From NCBI GenBank assembly GCA_004376435.1, contig SOJS01000077.1, positions 1 to 10,112 on the forward strand: DNA of 10,112 bases, in the 5' to 3' direction. The translations under genes and the position numbers were made by a program. This DNA is from Dehalococcoidia bacterium. GTDB taxonomy: Bacteria > Chloroflexota > Dehalococcoidia > Dehalococcoidales > JAUVZE01. Positions 1 through 6,832 of the stretch are shown in pieces. The notes under the pieces are model-generated. The model was given only the letters and a program-made list of their open reading frames with translations. It made no database searches and was not told the DNA's origin. Position 1 is the first letter of the stretch; every line of letters begins with the position of its first letter.

Positions 1-230
1 AAGATGCCGGTGCACAGCGGGCAGGTGGAGTCAGCGTTATAATCTTTTGCCAGCTTGCTTCTTATCTGGTCTGATGTAGCCAGCCTCCCTTTATCAACCC
101 GGCGCATCAGGGCATCAACATCAAGGGGCTTGGGGATGAGCAGCCTGCCGCCTCCTCTGGGATTGTCGACCACCTTTCTCTCCTGCTCCTTTTCCAGCTT
201 CTCCCGCCAGCTCTTACGCATTTTAGCCAT
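1..230 (-). CDS. MGMT/ATL-like family protein, 5' part (runs off the left edge)
   Basis: The first 76 codons of a gene whose 3' end lies outside the window. The start is ATG at 230, ten bases after the stop of the previous gene, with GGAGG at 236-240 as a strong ribosome binding site. The protein begins MAKMRKSWREKLEKEQ, is rich in charged residues, and then has PKPLDVDALMRRVDKGRLAT (residues 34-52) and CPLCTGI at 70-76. This resembles the small 'MGMT family' proteins related to alkyltransferase-like (ATL) DNA-binding proteins, which typically have a VPKGKLTT-like strand followed by a CPxTTGIF segment. The classical PCHR active site is not seen in the available part, so methyltransferase activity is doubtful and a non-catalytic nucleic-acid-binding role is more likely. 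The CxxC at 70-73 could be incidental or bind metal. The family call is from memory and partial sequence; function is uncertain. Confidence 0.6.
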   Translation of the reverse strand, partial: MAKMRKSWREKLEKEQERKVVDNPRGGGRLLIPKPLDVDALMRRVDKGRLATSDQIRSKLAKDYNADSTCPLCTGI

Positions 231-240
231 GGTTACCTCC

Positions 241-681
241 CTAGTATCCTGACTTTCTGCCGCTCAAGCTTTCAATATCAACCCTGACCACCAGAACCGA
301 GTCCAGCTCCGATTTTGGAAAGCTGGAGTCGCCTTTGGTATATTGTCTCATAATCATCCTCAAGCCGTAAATCTTTTCCTCACCCTCCAGGATACGGGCT
401 CTGCCCACCCCGATAACACTTCTGTATTTCATCGTCCAGTCGCACGGCTCATCAGCCTTTACTATCTCAACATCACTATCTATCTCAAAGCAGACCTTGC
501 TATTTTTCTTAATAAGCTCAACCTTGCGCCCTTCTAAGGCCCCGTGGAAGTAAAGGGCGTTTCTTTGGTAGCCAAAGGAGACGGGAACGATGTAGGGCTT
601 ATCACCATCCACCAGACCAAGCCGACAGCAGACTGCCCCTTTTATTATCTCCTCAATCTCATTAATATCCGTAATTTCCAT
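241..681 (-). CDS. Pyridoxamine 5'-phosphate oxidase-like flavin-binding protein (NimA-like subgroup)
   Basis: A 146-residue protein of the split-barrel FMN-binding fold. Visible hallmarks are EITDINEIEEII at the N-terminus, CRLGLVDGDKPYIVPVSFGY (19-38), LYFHGALEGRKVELIKKN (43-60) with the conserved His46 and Lys53, VCFEID (63-68) and TMKYRSVIGVGRARIL (83-98). This pattern matches the group often annotated as pyridoxamine 5'-phosphate oxidase family or 5-nitroimidazole-resistance (NimA) related. These proteins usually bind FMN or another cofactor, but the substrate is generally unknown. The ATG at 681 must be the start because the TAA of leuC immediately precedes it in the same frame. A short basic N-terminal segment found in many relatives is therefore missing. 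A weak GAGG (693-696) lies inside the leuC end, so translation is probably coupled to leuC. A specific physiological role cannot be given. Confidence 0.8.
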   Translation of the reverse strand: MEITDINEIEEIIKGAVCCRLGLVDGDKPYIVPVSFGYQRNALYFHGALEGRKVELIKKNSKVCFEIDSDVEIVKADEPCDWTMKYRSVIGVGRARILEGEEKIYGLRMIMRQYTKGDSSFPKSELDSVLVVRVDIESLSGRKSGY

Positions 682-1938
682 TTATCCGCTGACCTCATCC
701 GGGCTTGTAATCCGGCCCATTACGGCACTGGCGGCGGCAACAGCCGGGTTTGCCAGATAGACCTCTGATTTAGAGCCCCCCATGCGGCCAACGAAGTTGC
801 GGTTGGTGGTGGCGATACAGCGCTCACCATTGGCCAGCACCCCCATATGACCACCAAGGCAGGGACCGCAGGTCGGGGTGGTGACTATAGCACCAGCCCT
901 TATAAATGACTCTATAAGTCCTTCCGTCAGGGCATCAAGGTAAACCTGCTGGGAGCCGGGGATAATAATACAGCGCACCCTGGGGTGTATCTTCCTCCCC
1001 TTTATTATCCCCGCCGCCAGCCTTAAATCCTCAAGGCGGCCGTTGGTGCAGCTACCAATCACTGCCTGGTCAATCTCTACCCTCCCCACCCGGCTCACCG
1101 GTCTCACATTAGCCGGCGAGTGGGGCAGGGCAACCTGCGGCTCAAGCGCCGAGACATCATATTCAATTACCTGGGCATATTCGGCATCACTGTCCGCTTC
1201 ATAGACAATATAGGGGCGCTTTGCCCGTGGCTTAATGTAAGCCAGTGTCTTATCATCCACAGCAAACAGGCCGGCTTTAGCCCCGGCCTCAATAGCCATA
1301 TTAGCTACTGTAAAGCGCCCGTCCATAGAAAGCTCGTCCACCGCCTCGCCGCCAAACTCCATCGCTGAATAAAGAGCGCCATCAACGCCAATATCGCCGA
1401 TAGTATGCAGGATTAAGTCTTTGCCGCCGACCCATTCCCCCAGTTTGCCGTGGTAGATTAGCCTGATTGTCGGCGGCACCTTCATCCAGATGTCGCCGGT
1501 AGCCATGGCAGCGGCAATATCGGTTGACCCCATGCCGGTGGCAAGGGCGCCCAGGGTGCCATAGGTGCAGGTATGGGAGTCAGCCCCGATAACAACATCG
1601 CCGGGCAGCACCAGGCCCTGCTCCGGCAGCAGAACGTGCTCAATGCCCATCTCCCCCAACTCAAAATGGAGCGCCCCCTGCTGGTAGCAGAACTCCCTCA
1701 TCAGCTTTGCCTGCTCAGCGGAGAGGACATCTTTATTGGGCACAAAGTGGTCAGGAACCATGACCACTTTTTTCGGGTCAAAGACCTTGTCCACCCCTAT
1801 CCTGTGGAACTCCCTTATGGCAATGGGAGCCGTGATATCGTTGGCTAAAACCAGGTCCAGCCTGACATTGATGAACTCGCCCGGGGTTACCTTTTTTCTA
1901 TTACTATGGGCAGCGAGTATCTTTTCGGCTAATGTCAA
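682..1938 (-). CDS. leuC: 3-isopropylmalate dehydratase, large subunit
   Basis: Aconitase-superfamily subunit that, together with the small LeuD subunit, isomerises 2-isopropylmalate to 3-isopropylmalate in leucine synthesis. The 418-residue length fits the shorter LeuC2/archaeal-type class rather than the roughly 465-residue enterobacterial type. The [4Fe-4S] ligands appear as Cys297 (GSCTNGR) and Cys357/Cys360 (CGPCLGG). GADSHTCTYG (118-127) and GGSKSEVYLANP (387-398) are further family motifs. The start is TTG at 1936-1938: no in-frame ATG lies nearby, GAGGA at 1946-1950 is well spaced, and the protein then begins TLAEKILAAH as in relatives. It lies 70 bp after leuA, in a gap where no clear secondary structure was found. 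Its stop abuts the next gene directly and no leuD follows, which is unusual. Some members of this class also act on citramalate or homoaconitate; leucine is favoured here by the adjacent leuA. Confidence 0.95.
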   Translation of the reverse strand: MTLAEKILAAHSNRKKVTPGEFINVRLDLVLANDITAPIAIREFHRIGVDKVFDPKKVVMVPDHFVPNKDVLSAEQAKLMREFCYQQGALHFELGEMGIEHVLLPEQGLVLPGDVVIGADSHTCTYGTLGALATGMGSTDIAAAMATGDIWMKVPPTIRLIYHGKLGEWVGGKDLILHTIGDIGVDGALYSAMEFGGEAVDELSMDGRFTVANMAIEAGAKAGLFAVDDKTLAYIKPRAKRPYIVYEADSDAEYAQVIEYDVSALEPQVALPHSPANVRPVSRVGRVEIDQAVIGSCTNGRLEDLRLAAGIIKGRKIHPRVRCIIIPGSQQVYLDALTEGLIESFIRAGAIVTTPTCGPCLGGHMGVLANGERCIATTNRNFVGRMGGSKSEVYLANPAVAAASAVMGRITSPDEVSG

Positions 1939-1945
1939 TGCCTTT

Positions 1946-1950
1946 TCCTC
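1946..1950 (-). promoter_or_regulatory. Ribosome binding site deciding the TTG start of leuC
   Basis: On the minus strand GAGGA lies seven bases before the TTG at 1938. With no ATG or GTG upstream in frame that would suit the family's N-terminus, it supports initiation at TTG. Confidence 0.6.
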
Positions 1951-2008
1951 TCCCGATGATTTAAGAATTAGAACCTCGGCTCTTGTTGGTTACAGTGAGG
2001 AAGGCAAC

Positions 2009-3529
2009 CTATCCCGCCGCCTTCTTGGCTGCCAGTAGCCGATTCAAGGCATTCATATAGGCTTTGGCGCTGGCGACGATAATGTCGGTATCAGCCCCCC
2101 GCCCGGTATAGGTGATGCCACCGCTCTCTATCCTTATCAGCACCTCACCAATAGCATCAATGCCCTCAGTGACTGACTTGACACTGAACTCAGTAAGGTC
2201 GTTAGGCACCTTCACTATCTTGTTGATTGCCTTACAGACAGCATCCACCGGACCTGTCCCCAGGGCGGCATCAGCCAGAACCTGACCATCGGGGCCGACA
2301 AGTCTGACAGCAGCCGTAGGAATACCCCTGTCGCCGCAGCTTACCTGAAGGCGGTCAAGGTGATAGTCCTCAGATGTGGTGCGCTGCTCCTGGGCAATAA
2401 GGGACTCAATATCCTTGTCGGTAATCTCCCTCTTCTTATCCGCCAGCTCCTTAAAGGCGGCAAAGGCTCGGCTCAGGTCCTCCTCGCTCAGGCTATAGCC
2501 CAGCTCGGCCAGTCTCTCCTTAAAAGCATGGCGTCCGCTGAGCTTGCCCAGCACCAGACTGGAAGCCGGTATACCGACTGTTTTCGGGTTCATTATTTCA
2601 TAGGTTATCGGCATCTTGATGACGCCGTCCTGGTGTATCCCCGACTCATGACGGAAGGCATTGGCGCCAACAATTGCCTTATTTGGCTGCACCAGAAAAC
2701 CGGTCAGTTCACTGACCAGCCGACTGGTCTTATATATCTGGGTGGTATCAACACCGGTGGTCAAATTGAAAAGGTCTTGGCGGGTCTTAATAGCCATCAC
2801 AATCTCTTCAAGGGAGGCGTTGCCCGCCCTCTCCCCGATGCCGTTAATGGTGCACTCCACCTGTCTGGCTCCCTGCCTGACTGACTCCAGACTGTTAGCC
2901 ACCGCCAGACCCAAATCATTATGGCAGTGAACACTGACCACCGCCTGCTTAATATTGGGCACATTTTTTAGGATGCCGCTAATAAGGTCGCCAAACTCGT
3001 CAGGAATGGCATAGCCGACGGTATCCGGAATATTAACCGTGGTGGCGCCGGCGCCAATAACCGCCTCCAGAACCTGATAGATATACTCCGCCTCAGTGCG
3101 GCTGGCATCCATGGGCGAGAACTCAATATCCTGGCAATAGCCCTTAGCCCGGGCTACCATATTGCGCGACATCTCCAAGATTTGCTGGCGGCTTTTTTTA
3201 AGCTGGTAAAGCAGGTGGATATCAGAGGCAGAGAGAAAGACATGGATCCGCGGATGCTTTGCCTCTTTGACTGCCGCCCAGGCTCTATCAATGTCATCAG
3301 GGTGAGCCCGAGCCAGAGCACAAACGACCGGCTTTTTAATCTCGTTGGCAATCAGCCTTACTGCCTCAAAATCACCGGCCGAGCTAATGGGAAAGCCAGC
3401 CTCAATAACATCAACGCCGAGCTTTTCCAGCTGGTGGGCTATCCCCAGCTTCTCCTGGATATTAAGTGTCCCCCCGGCCGCCTGCTCCCCATCTCTTAAG
3501 GTGGTATCAAAGATAATTACCCTGTCCAT
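2009..3529 (-). CDS. leuA: 2-isopropylmalate synthase
   Basis: Condenses acetyl-CoA with 2-oxoisovalerate, the committed step of leucine synthesis. The 506-residue protein has the HMGL-like TIM barrel at about residues 4-270: FDTTLRDGEQ (7-16) with metal ligand Asp8, IEAGFPISS (42-50), the HCHNDLG metal site (201-207) and NGIGERAGNASLEE (229-242). A linker with HESGIHQDGVIK (294-305) and GKLSGRHAFKERL (328-340) follows, then the C-terminal allosteric LeuA dimer domain (about 385-506) with GRGADTDIIVASAKAYMNAL (477-496), which in relatives gives leucine feedback inhibition. The common DGEQSPG loop reads DGEQAAGG here. ATG at 3529 is preceded by AGGAGA overlapping the ilvC stop, eight bases after it, so the two genes are tightly coupled. 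Citramalate synthase was considered but the DGEQ motif and full regulatory domain favour LeuA. Confidence 0.95.
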   Translation of the reverse strand: MDRVIIFDTTLRDGEQAAGGTLNIQEKLGIAHQLEKLGVDVIEAGFPISSAGDFEAVRLIANEIKKPVVCALARAHPDDIDRAWAAVKEAKHPRIHVFLSASDIHLLYQLKKSRQQILEMSRNMVARAKGYCQDIEFSPMDASRTEAEYIYQVLEAVIGAGATTVNIPDTVGYAIPDEFGDLISGILKNVPNIKQAVVSVHCHNDLGLAVANSLESVRQGARQVECTINGIGERAGNASLEEIVMAIKTRQDLFNLTTGVDTTQIYKTSRLVSELTGFLVQPNKAIVGANAFRHESGIHQDGVIKMPITYEIMNPKTVGIPASSLVLGKLSGRHAFKERLAELGYSLSEEDLSRAFAAFKELADKKREITDKDIESLIAQEQRTTSEDYHLDRLQVSCGDRGIPTAAVRLVGPDGQVLADAALGTGPVDAVCKAINKIVKVPNDLTEFSVKSVTEGIDAIGEVLIRIESGGITYTGRGADTDIIVASAKAYMNALNRLLAAKKAAG

Positions 3530-3537
3530 TTATTCTC

Positions 3538-4533
3538 CTACTTCCCTTTCAGCCACGGCATCATCTCCCGCAGCTCCTCACCCACCGCCTCAATCAGGTG
3601 CTCCGCCTCCATGCGTTTTAAGGCATTATAGACGGGGCGACCAGCCTGATTCTCTGAAATCCATTCCTTGGCAAAGCTGCCGTCCTGAATCTCGGCTAGA
3701 ATTTGAGCCATCTCCTCCCTAGCCATATCATCAATCACCCGCGGACCTCGGGTGTAGTCGCCATACTCAGCAGTATCGCTCACTGAGTAGCGCATATAGC
3801 CCAAGCCCCCCTGATAGATGAGGTCAACAATAAGTTTAAGCTCATGGAGGACCTCAAAGTAGGCTATCTCCGGCTGATAGCCGGCATCAACCAATGTTTC
3901 AAAGCCGGCCTTTATCAGAGAGGAAACGCCGCCGCATAATACTGTCTGCTCACCAAAGAGGTCAGTCTCCGTCTCCTCGGCAAAGGTAGTCTCAAGGACT
4001 CCCGCCCGAGTGCAGCCGATACCATTAGCATAGGCAAGGGCAATATTCCTGGCTTTACCCGAAGCATTCTGATGAACCGCCACCAGCGCCGGCGGTCCTT
4101 TGCCTTCAGTGTAAAGCTGTCTCAGCATATGACCGGGGCACTTGGGGGCAATCATGGTAACATCAATGTCCGCTGGCGGGGTTATCTGCCCGTAGTGGAT
4201 GTTAAAGCCATGAGCAAACATGAGCATATTGCCTTTAAGTAGCCCCTTTTTAACTGACTGATAATAGATATCTTTTTGTAGAGTATCCGGAGCCAGCATG
4301 ACAACAATATCACCCTCCTCGGCAGCTTCCGCCGCCGATAGCACTTTAAAGCCAGCCTCCTTCGCCTTCTGCCAGCCACCACTGCCTTTAGCTTCAGCTA
4401 CGATTACCTGACAACCGCTATCCCTCAAGTTCTGGGCATGGGCATGCCCCTGAGAGCCGTAGCCAATAATAGCTATTACCTTCTTATCAAGCAGGGTCAG
4501 GTCAGCATCCTTGTCATAATATATCTTGGCCAT
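3538..4533 (-). CDS. ilvC: Ketol-acid reductoisomerase (class I)
   Basis: Isomerises and reduces acetolactate or acetohydroxybutyrate using a nicotinamide cofactor and Mg2+. At 331 residues it is the short class I form. The N-terminal Rossmann domain carries GYGSQGHAHAQNL (24-36) and AHGFNIH (107-113). The C-terminal knotted domain carries EETETDLFGEQ (186-196) with metal ligands Asp191 and Glu195, then HELKLIVDLIYQGGL (230-244) and YSVSDTAEYGDY (249-260). Probable catalytic residues include His108, Lys131, Glu227, Glu231 and Ser252. The cofactor loop reads VAEAKGSGGW (45-54) where relatives usually read VGLRxGSxSW, so the usual Arg/Lys and one Ser are replaced by Ala48 and Gly53. Cys132 (PKCPGH) replaces the common Gly. 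ATG at 4533 has AAGGAG upstream and lies 14 bases after the ilvN stop. Confidence 0.96.
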   Translation of the reverse strand: MAKIYYDKDADLTLLDKKVIAIIGYGSQGHAHAQNLRDSGCQVIVAEAKGSGGWQKAKEAGFKVLSAAEAAEEGDIVVMLAPDTLQKDIYYQSVKKGLLKGNMLMFAHGFNIHYGQITPPADIDVTMIAPKCPGHMLRQLYTEGKGPPALVAVHQNASGKARNIALAYANGIGCTRAGVLETTFAEETETDLFGEQTVLCGGVSSLIKAGFETLVDAGYQPEIAYFEVLHELKLIVDLIYQGGLGYMRYSVSDTAEYGDYTRGPRVIDDMAREEMAQILAEIQDGSFAKEWISENQAGRPVYNALKRMEAEHLIEAVGEELREMMPWLKGK

Positions 4534-4547
4534 AAGCTTTCTCCTTA

Positions 4548-5093
4548 CTATCCTTCTTCACCCCTGCCCTGTTTGCGAGGAAAACCCCCCTTCACCGATG
4601 GTGAGCCGGGACCACCCCGTGCCATGGCAATCTGTCCCGTCCTGCTTATCTCCTTAATACCAAAACCACGCAGTAAGCGTAATAAGGAATTGAGCTTTTC
4701 ACCATCACCGGTAACCTCAATGGTGACCGAATCAGCGGCAACATCAACGATATTTGCCCGGAAGACATCCACAATCTCAATAATCTCGCTTCTGGTGGCC
4801 GAGGTAGCCTTTACCTTGATGAGTGCCAGCTCACGAGTAATGATATTATCACCGGTAATATCAGACACCTTGATAACATCCACAATCTTATCCAGCTGCT
4901 TCCTTACCTGCTCCACCATGGTGCCGGCACCATCAACAACAATGGTCATACGGGAAAGATGAGGTAGCTCGCTGTGACCGACGGCAATACTTTCAATATT
5001 AAAGCCACGCCTTCTAAAAAGGCTTGCCATTCGGTTAAGCACGCCGGGCTTATCCTCTACCAGAGCAACTAGGGTGTGCTTCGTCGTGGCCAT
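4548..5093 (-). CDS. ilvN: Acetolactate synthase, small regulatory subunit
   Basis: Regulatory partner of IlvB; it binds valine in relatives and raises the activity of the catalytic subunit. The 181-residue protein has an N-terminal ACT domain (about 5-80), with HTLVALVEDKPGVLNRMASL (6-25) and RRGFNIESIAVG (28-39). The C-terminal ALS domain (about 83-158) includes ELALIKVKA (88-96) and GFGIKEISRTGQIAMARG (142-159). Beyond that is a tail of roughly 22 residues rich in Gly, Pro, Lys and Arg that is not part of the usual fold. The ATG lies inside the end of ilvB and the two genes overlap by 25 bases in different frames, which suggests translational coupling and balanced amounts of the two subunits. 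The name ilvH would serve equally. Confidence 0.95.
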   Translation of the reverse strand: MATTKHTLVALVEDKPGVLNRMASLFRRRGFNIESIAVGHSELPHLSRMTIVVDGAGTMVEQVRKQLDKIVDVIKVSDITGDNIITRELALIKVKATSATRSEIIEIVDVFRANIVDVAADSVTIEVTGDGEKLNSLLRLLRGFGIKEISRTGQIAMARGGPGSPSVKGGFPRKQGRGEEG

Positions 5094-6778
5094 GCTGTCA
5101 CCTCTTTCTTCGGTGCCTCCAGAATCTCAGCAATGGCTGCCCCCGGCGGCACCATAGGATAGACATTCTCCTCCGGTTCCACCATAAAATCTATTATGAA
5201 GGGACCATTGTGCTCCATTGCCTGCTCAATAGCCGGCACAACTTCCTCTTTACGGGTAACCCTTAATGCCGGCAGATAGTATGCCTCACCAATCTTAACA
5301 AAGTCAGGGCAGGTTAGCGGTGTGGCTACATACCTCTTGCCGTAAAAAAGCTCCTGCCACTGCCTGACCATTCCCAGATAACCATTATTAAGGATGGCTA
5401 TCTTGACCGCCACCTTCTCCTGAACTATGGTAGCCAGCTCCTGTATCGTCATCTGAAAACCGCCATCACCGGCAACACACCAGACAATATCATCAGGACG
5501 ACCTACCTTAACCCCCATCGCCGCCGGCAGCTCAAAGCCCATCGTCCCCAGCCCACCGGCGGAGATTAGGCTATTTGGTTTATTATACCAGTAATGCTGG
5601 GCGGCCCACATCTGGTTCTGCCCCACCCCGGTAACGATAATAGCCTCGCCCTTGGTTACCTCATATATCTGGCGAATGACAAACTGGGGCAGGAGCCCCT
5701 GGCTATCCCTGATTTCTGTTGATGGGTGCTCCTGGCGCCAGCTATCAAGACACTTAACCCAGTCAACATGCTCAGCTGATGTAACCAGCTTATTTAGTGC
5801 CTTAAGAACAACCTTGACATCGCCAACTATGGGCACATCAACGCGCACATTCTTGCCAATCTCAGCCGGGTCAATATCAATATGGATAATCTTGGCATGG
5901 GGGGCGAAGGCGCTTACCTTAGCCGTGGCTCTATCATCAAACCTCATGCCAATGGCAATAATAAGGTCGGCATCATTGACCGCCATATTGGCGTAAGCCA
6001 TGCCATGCATACCCAGCATCCCAAAACTTAAGACATGGGACTCAGGGAAACAACCAATACCGAGCAGGGTGGTAATCACTGGTATCTGGGCTTTCTCGGC
6101 TAGCTGCTTAAGTTCGGCATAGCCTTCTGAGATAACCACTCCCCGACCGGCAATGATAAGCGGTCGCTCCGCCTCATCAATGAGCTTGGCTGCCTTCTTA
6201 ATCTGCGCCGGGTGCCCCTCAAATGTTGGCTTATAACCGGGCAAATCCACCCGAGCCGGGTAGTGAAACTCTGCCTGGTCAACAAAGACATCCCTGGGTA
6301 TATCAATAAGCACCGGTCCCGGACGACCGCTCCTGGCCAGATAGAAAGCCTCTTTAACTATCCCAGCCAGTGAGGCCACATCAAGAGCAAGGTAGTTGTT
6401 TTTAGTAATCGGCAGGGTAATACCGGTAATATCTATCTCCTGAAAGGCATCCTTACCAATAAAGGGTCGGGCTACCTGACCGGTTATAGCCACCATCGGC
6501 GATGAGTCAAGGTAGGCATTGGCAATACCGGTTACCAGGTTGGTTGCCCCCGGACCGGAGGTTGCCAGGCATACCCCCACCTTGCCGGTGGCGCGGGCAT
6601 AGCCATCAGCGGCATGGGCAGCGCCCTGCTCGTGGCGCACCAGAATATGGCGAAGCTGAGGATAGTGGGGTATGGTATCATAAAGGGGCAGGACAGCCCC
6701 ACCGGGATAACCAAAAATAACCTCTACCCCTTCCTTTACCAGACTCTCACACAGAATCTGGGCACCTGTCATCTTCAT
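5069..6778 (-). CDS. ilvB: Acetolactate synthase, large catalytic subunit
   Basis: Thiamine diphosphate enzyme that joins two pyruvates to acetolactate, or pyruvate and 2-oxobutyrate to acetohydroxybutyrate; first common step of the pathway. In 569 residues it shows the Pyr domain (about 4-170) with GYPGGAVLPLYD (23-34) and catalytic Glu50 in RHEQGAAHAADGYAR (48-62). A central FAD/ADP-binding domain (about 192-325) contains GMRFDDRATAK (277-287). The PP domain (about 375-550) contains GLGTMGFELPAA (409-420) and the thiamine motif GDGGF (437-441) through to NN at 464-465. The segment MVRQWQELFY (470-479) is typical of anabolic acetohydroxyacid synthases rather than catabolic AlsS. The start at 6778 has GGGGAG upstream with good spacing; Met3 is a less likely alternative. 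The C-terminal few residues are encoded in the overlap with ilvN. Confidence 0.96.
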   Translation of the reverse strand: MKMTGAQILCESLVKEGVEVIFGYPGGAVLPLYDTIPHYPQLRHILVRHEQGAAHAADGYARATGKVGVCLATSGPGATNLVTGIANAYLDSSPMVAITGQVARPFIGKDAFQEIDITGITLPITKNNYLALDVASLAGIVKEAFYLARSGRPGPVLIDIPRDVFVDQAEFHYPARVDLPGYKPTFEGHPAQIKKAAKLIDEAERPLIIAGRGVVISEGYAELKQLAEKAQIPVITTLLGIGCFPESHVLSFGMLGMHGMAYANMAVNDADLIIAIGMRFDDRATAKVSAFAPHAKIIHIDIDPAEIGKNVRVDVPIVGDVKVVLKALNKLVTSAEHVDWVKCLDSWRQEHPSTEIRDSQGLLPQFVIRQIYEVTKGEAIIVTGVGQNQMWAAQHYWYNKPNSLISAGGLGTMGFELPAAMGVKVGRPDDIVWCVAGDGGFQMTIQELATIVQEKVAVKIAILNNGYLGMVRQWQELFYGKRYVATPLTCPDFVKIGEAYYLPALRVTRKEEVVPAIEQAMEHNGPFIIDFMVEPEENVYPMVPPGAAIAEILEAPKKEVTAWPRRSTP

Positions 6779-6805
6779 AGTAGCTTCTCCCCATTTTAAT
6801 AAGTA

Positions 6806-6831
6806 GCTGGAGCATTTTCCAGCGATTTTTT
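6806..6831 (+). terminator. Possible plus-strand intrinsic terminator (hairpin in the ilvD-ilvB gap)
   Basis: A perfect 6-bp stem GCTGGA/TCCAGC at 6806-6811 and 6818-6823 with a 6-base loop. Read on the plus strand it is followed by GA and six T (6826-6831), as in a weak intrinsic terminator. Read in the operon direction it lacks a T run, so it may act there as an RNA stability or processing hairpin. It occupies most of the 54-bp gap between ilvD and ilvB. Confidence 0.35.
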
Positions 6832-6832
6832 A

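Noticed and set aside
1939..2008. A possible regulatory element in the 70-bp leuA-leuC gap.
   Set aside because: Only weak, short complementarities were found (for example GGTT with AACC) and no T run or promoter pair; nothing beyond the leuC ribosome binding site is supported.
2360..2884. A 174-codon open frame on the plus strand.
   Set aside because: It lies wholly antisense to the conserved leuA coding region and its protein looks like no known family; long antisense frames are common in this composition. The same holds for the other plus-strand frames within the ilv-leu genes, for example 4438-4962.
2009..3529. Citramalate or homocitrate synthase instead of LeuA.
   Set aside because: The DGEQ motif, the complete C-terminal regulatory domain ending in a GRGADTDIIVASAKAY-type motif, and the position between ilvC and leuC all favour 2-isopropylmalate synthase.
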